A DNA stretch of 5,821 bases, from the NCBI GenBank assembly GCA_021785235.1, contig JAJYGB010000439.1, positions 1-5,821 on the forward strand, read 5' to 3'. The notes below the pieces were generated by a model. That model searched no databases, was not told the origin of the DNA, and saw nothing but the letters and a program-made list of their open reading frames with translations. The stretch is from Bacteroidota bacterium. Lineage in GTDB: Bacteria > Bacteroidota > Kryptoniia > Kryptoniales > JAKASW01. Made by a program: the position numbers and the translations under genes. Shown piece after piece: positions 5,616-5,821 of this stretch (its first letter is position 1; each line of letters starts with the position of its first letter).

Positions 5616-5821
5616 CTACTTCAGTGCGGCGCCGATGACGTGAGAATAGTGGTTGGGGTGCGTCTCCAGCTCCTTATTGTCCGACGCCACCGCGGACAGC
5701 TGAAGCTCTTTCACTGGGTCCAGCAGCTCATACCTTTTATCGGAAGTCTTTTGCAGCAGGTCTATCAGGAAATTATCGGCGGATATTCCGGTCACGAATA
5801 TTTTATCGGCGTCGACCTTCG
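5616..5821 (-). CDS. C-terminal end of a possible PilM-like actin-fold pilus assembly protein (5' part outside window)
   Basis: An open frame enters from the right edge and ends in TAG at 5616-5618, giving about 67 residues translated by hand. It begins KVDADKIFVTGISADNFLIDLLQK and ends YSHVIGAALK. The pattern is a strand ending in a 'TG-S' turn, a helix, then a proline-containing segment (YELLDPVKELQLS), and a terminal helix with an 'xIGAALK' close. This resembles the last subdomain of actin-like ATPases such as the type IV pilus inner-membrane protein PilM, whose C-terminus runs from 'l-GGg' through 'anPf' to 'alGLALr'. The resemblance is by pattern only. Other sugar-kinase/actin-fold proteins (FtsA-like or related secretion proteins) cannot be ruled out from this fragment. 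It is four bases upstream of rsmD and so most likely in the same transcript. That the frame is coding is well supported by position and composition; the family is tentative. Confidence 0.5.
   Translation of the reverse strand, partial: KVDADKIFVTGISADNFLIDLLQKTSDKRYELLDPVKELQLSAVASDNKELETHPNHYSHVIGAALK

Noticed and set aside
1..5821. CRISPR array, tRNA/rRNA, insertion sequence, integrase, attachment site or toxin-antitoxin pair
   Set aside because: No spaced direct repeats, tRNA-like cloverleaf, transposase motif or terminal inverted repeats were seen by eye on either strand. Nearly every base is accounted for by housekeeping genes.

Overview
This is a housekeeping stretch of a bacterial chromosome, about 50-55% GC by eye, with very little non-coding DNA and no sign of mobile elements. 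The gene content suggests a Gram-negative organism: there is a signal-peptide-bearing protein that looks like an outer-membrane beta-barrel. The RlmI-like methyltransferase carries a 'LFSNEGGF' form of motif I, the aminotransferase is of the Thermus-like 1-beta type, and the rsmD-coaD-aminotransferase order is familiar. Together these make a member of the Bacteroidota/Chlorobiota (Ignavibacteria-like) or a neighbouring FCB lineage plausible. The lineage is an inference from remembered family features and was not tested by a search.

Layout. The left quarter (1-1394, + strand) is the 3' part of a UvrA-family ABC ATPase gene. It carries the end of the first ATPase half and the whole second half, with its zinc module. 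The rest of the window is one convergent, minus-strand gene train, read from right to left. It starts with the C-terminal end of a protein resembling the actin-like PilM pilus-assembly ATPase (5616-5821), followed by rsmD (16S rRNA guanine-N2 methyltransferase), coaD (phosphopantetheine adenylyltransferase), a class I aminotransferase (aspartate/prephenate type), an RlmI-family rRNA cytosine-C5 methyltransferase, and finally a small outer-membrane beta-barrel protein.

Organisation. The first five minus-strand genes are packed as an operon. Gaps are 4 nt (pilM-like/rsmD) and 5 nt (coaD/aminotransferase), with ATGA stop-start overlaps at rsmD/coaD and aminotransferase/rlmI. The Shine-Dalgarno sequence of the aminotransferase lies inside the last codons of coaD, where it writes a run of arginines. 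Only the barrel gene is set apart, by a 132-nt leader (2069-2200) that is the sole intergenic region of note. Its stop codon overlaps the uvrA stop codon tail to tail.

The operon mixes ribosome modification (RsmD on 16S, RlmI-like on 23S), coenzyme A synthesis (CoaD) and amino acid synthesis (aminotransferase). This is a growth-linked set rather than a single pathway. I found no convincing previously undescribed system. The points most worth a second look are the divergent UvrA family member, the coding/SD double use at the end of coaD, the tail-to-tail stop overlap, and the orphan barrel protein.
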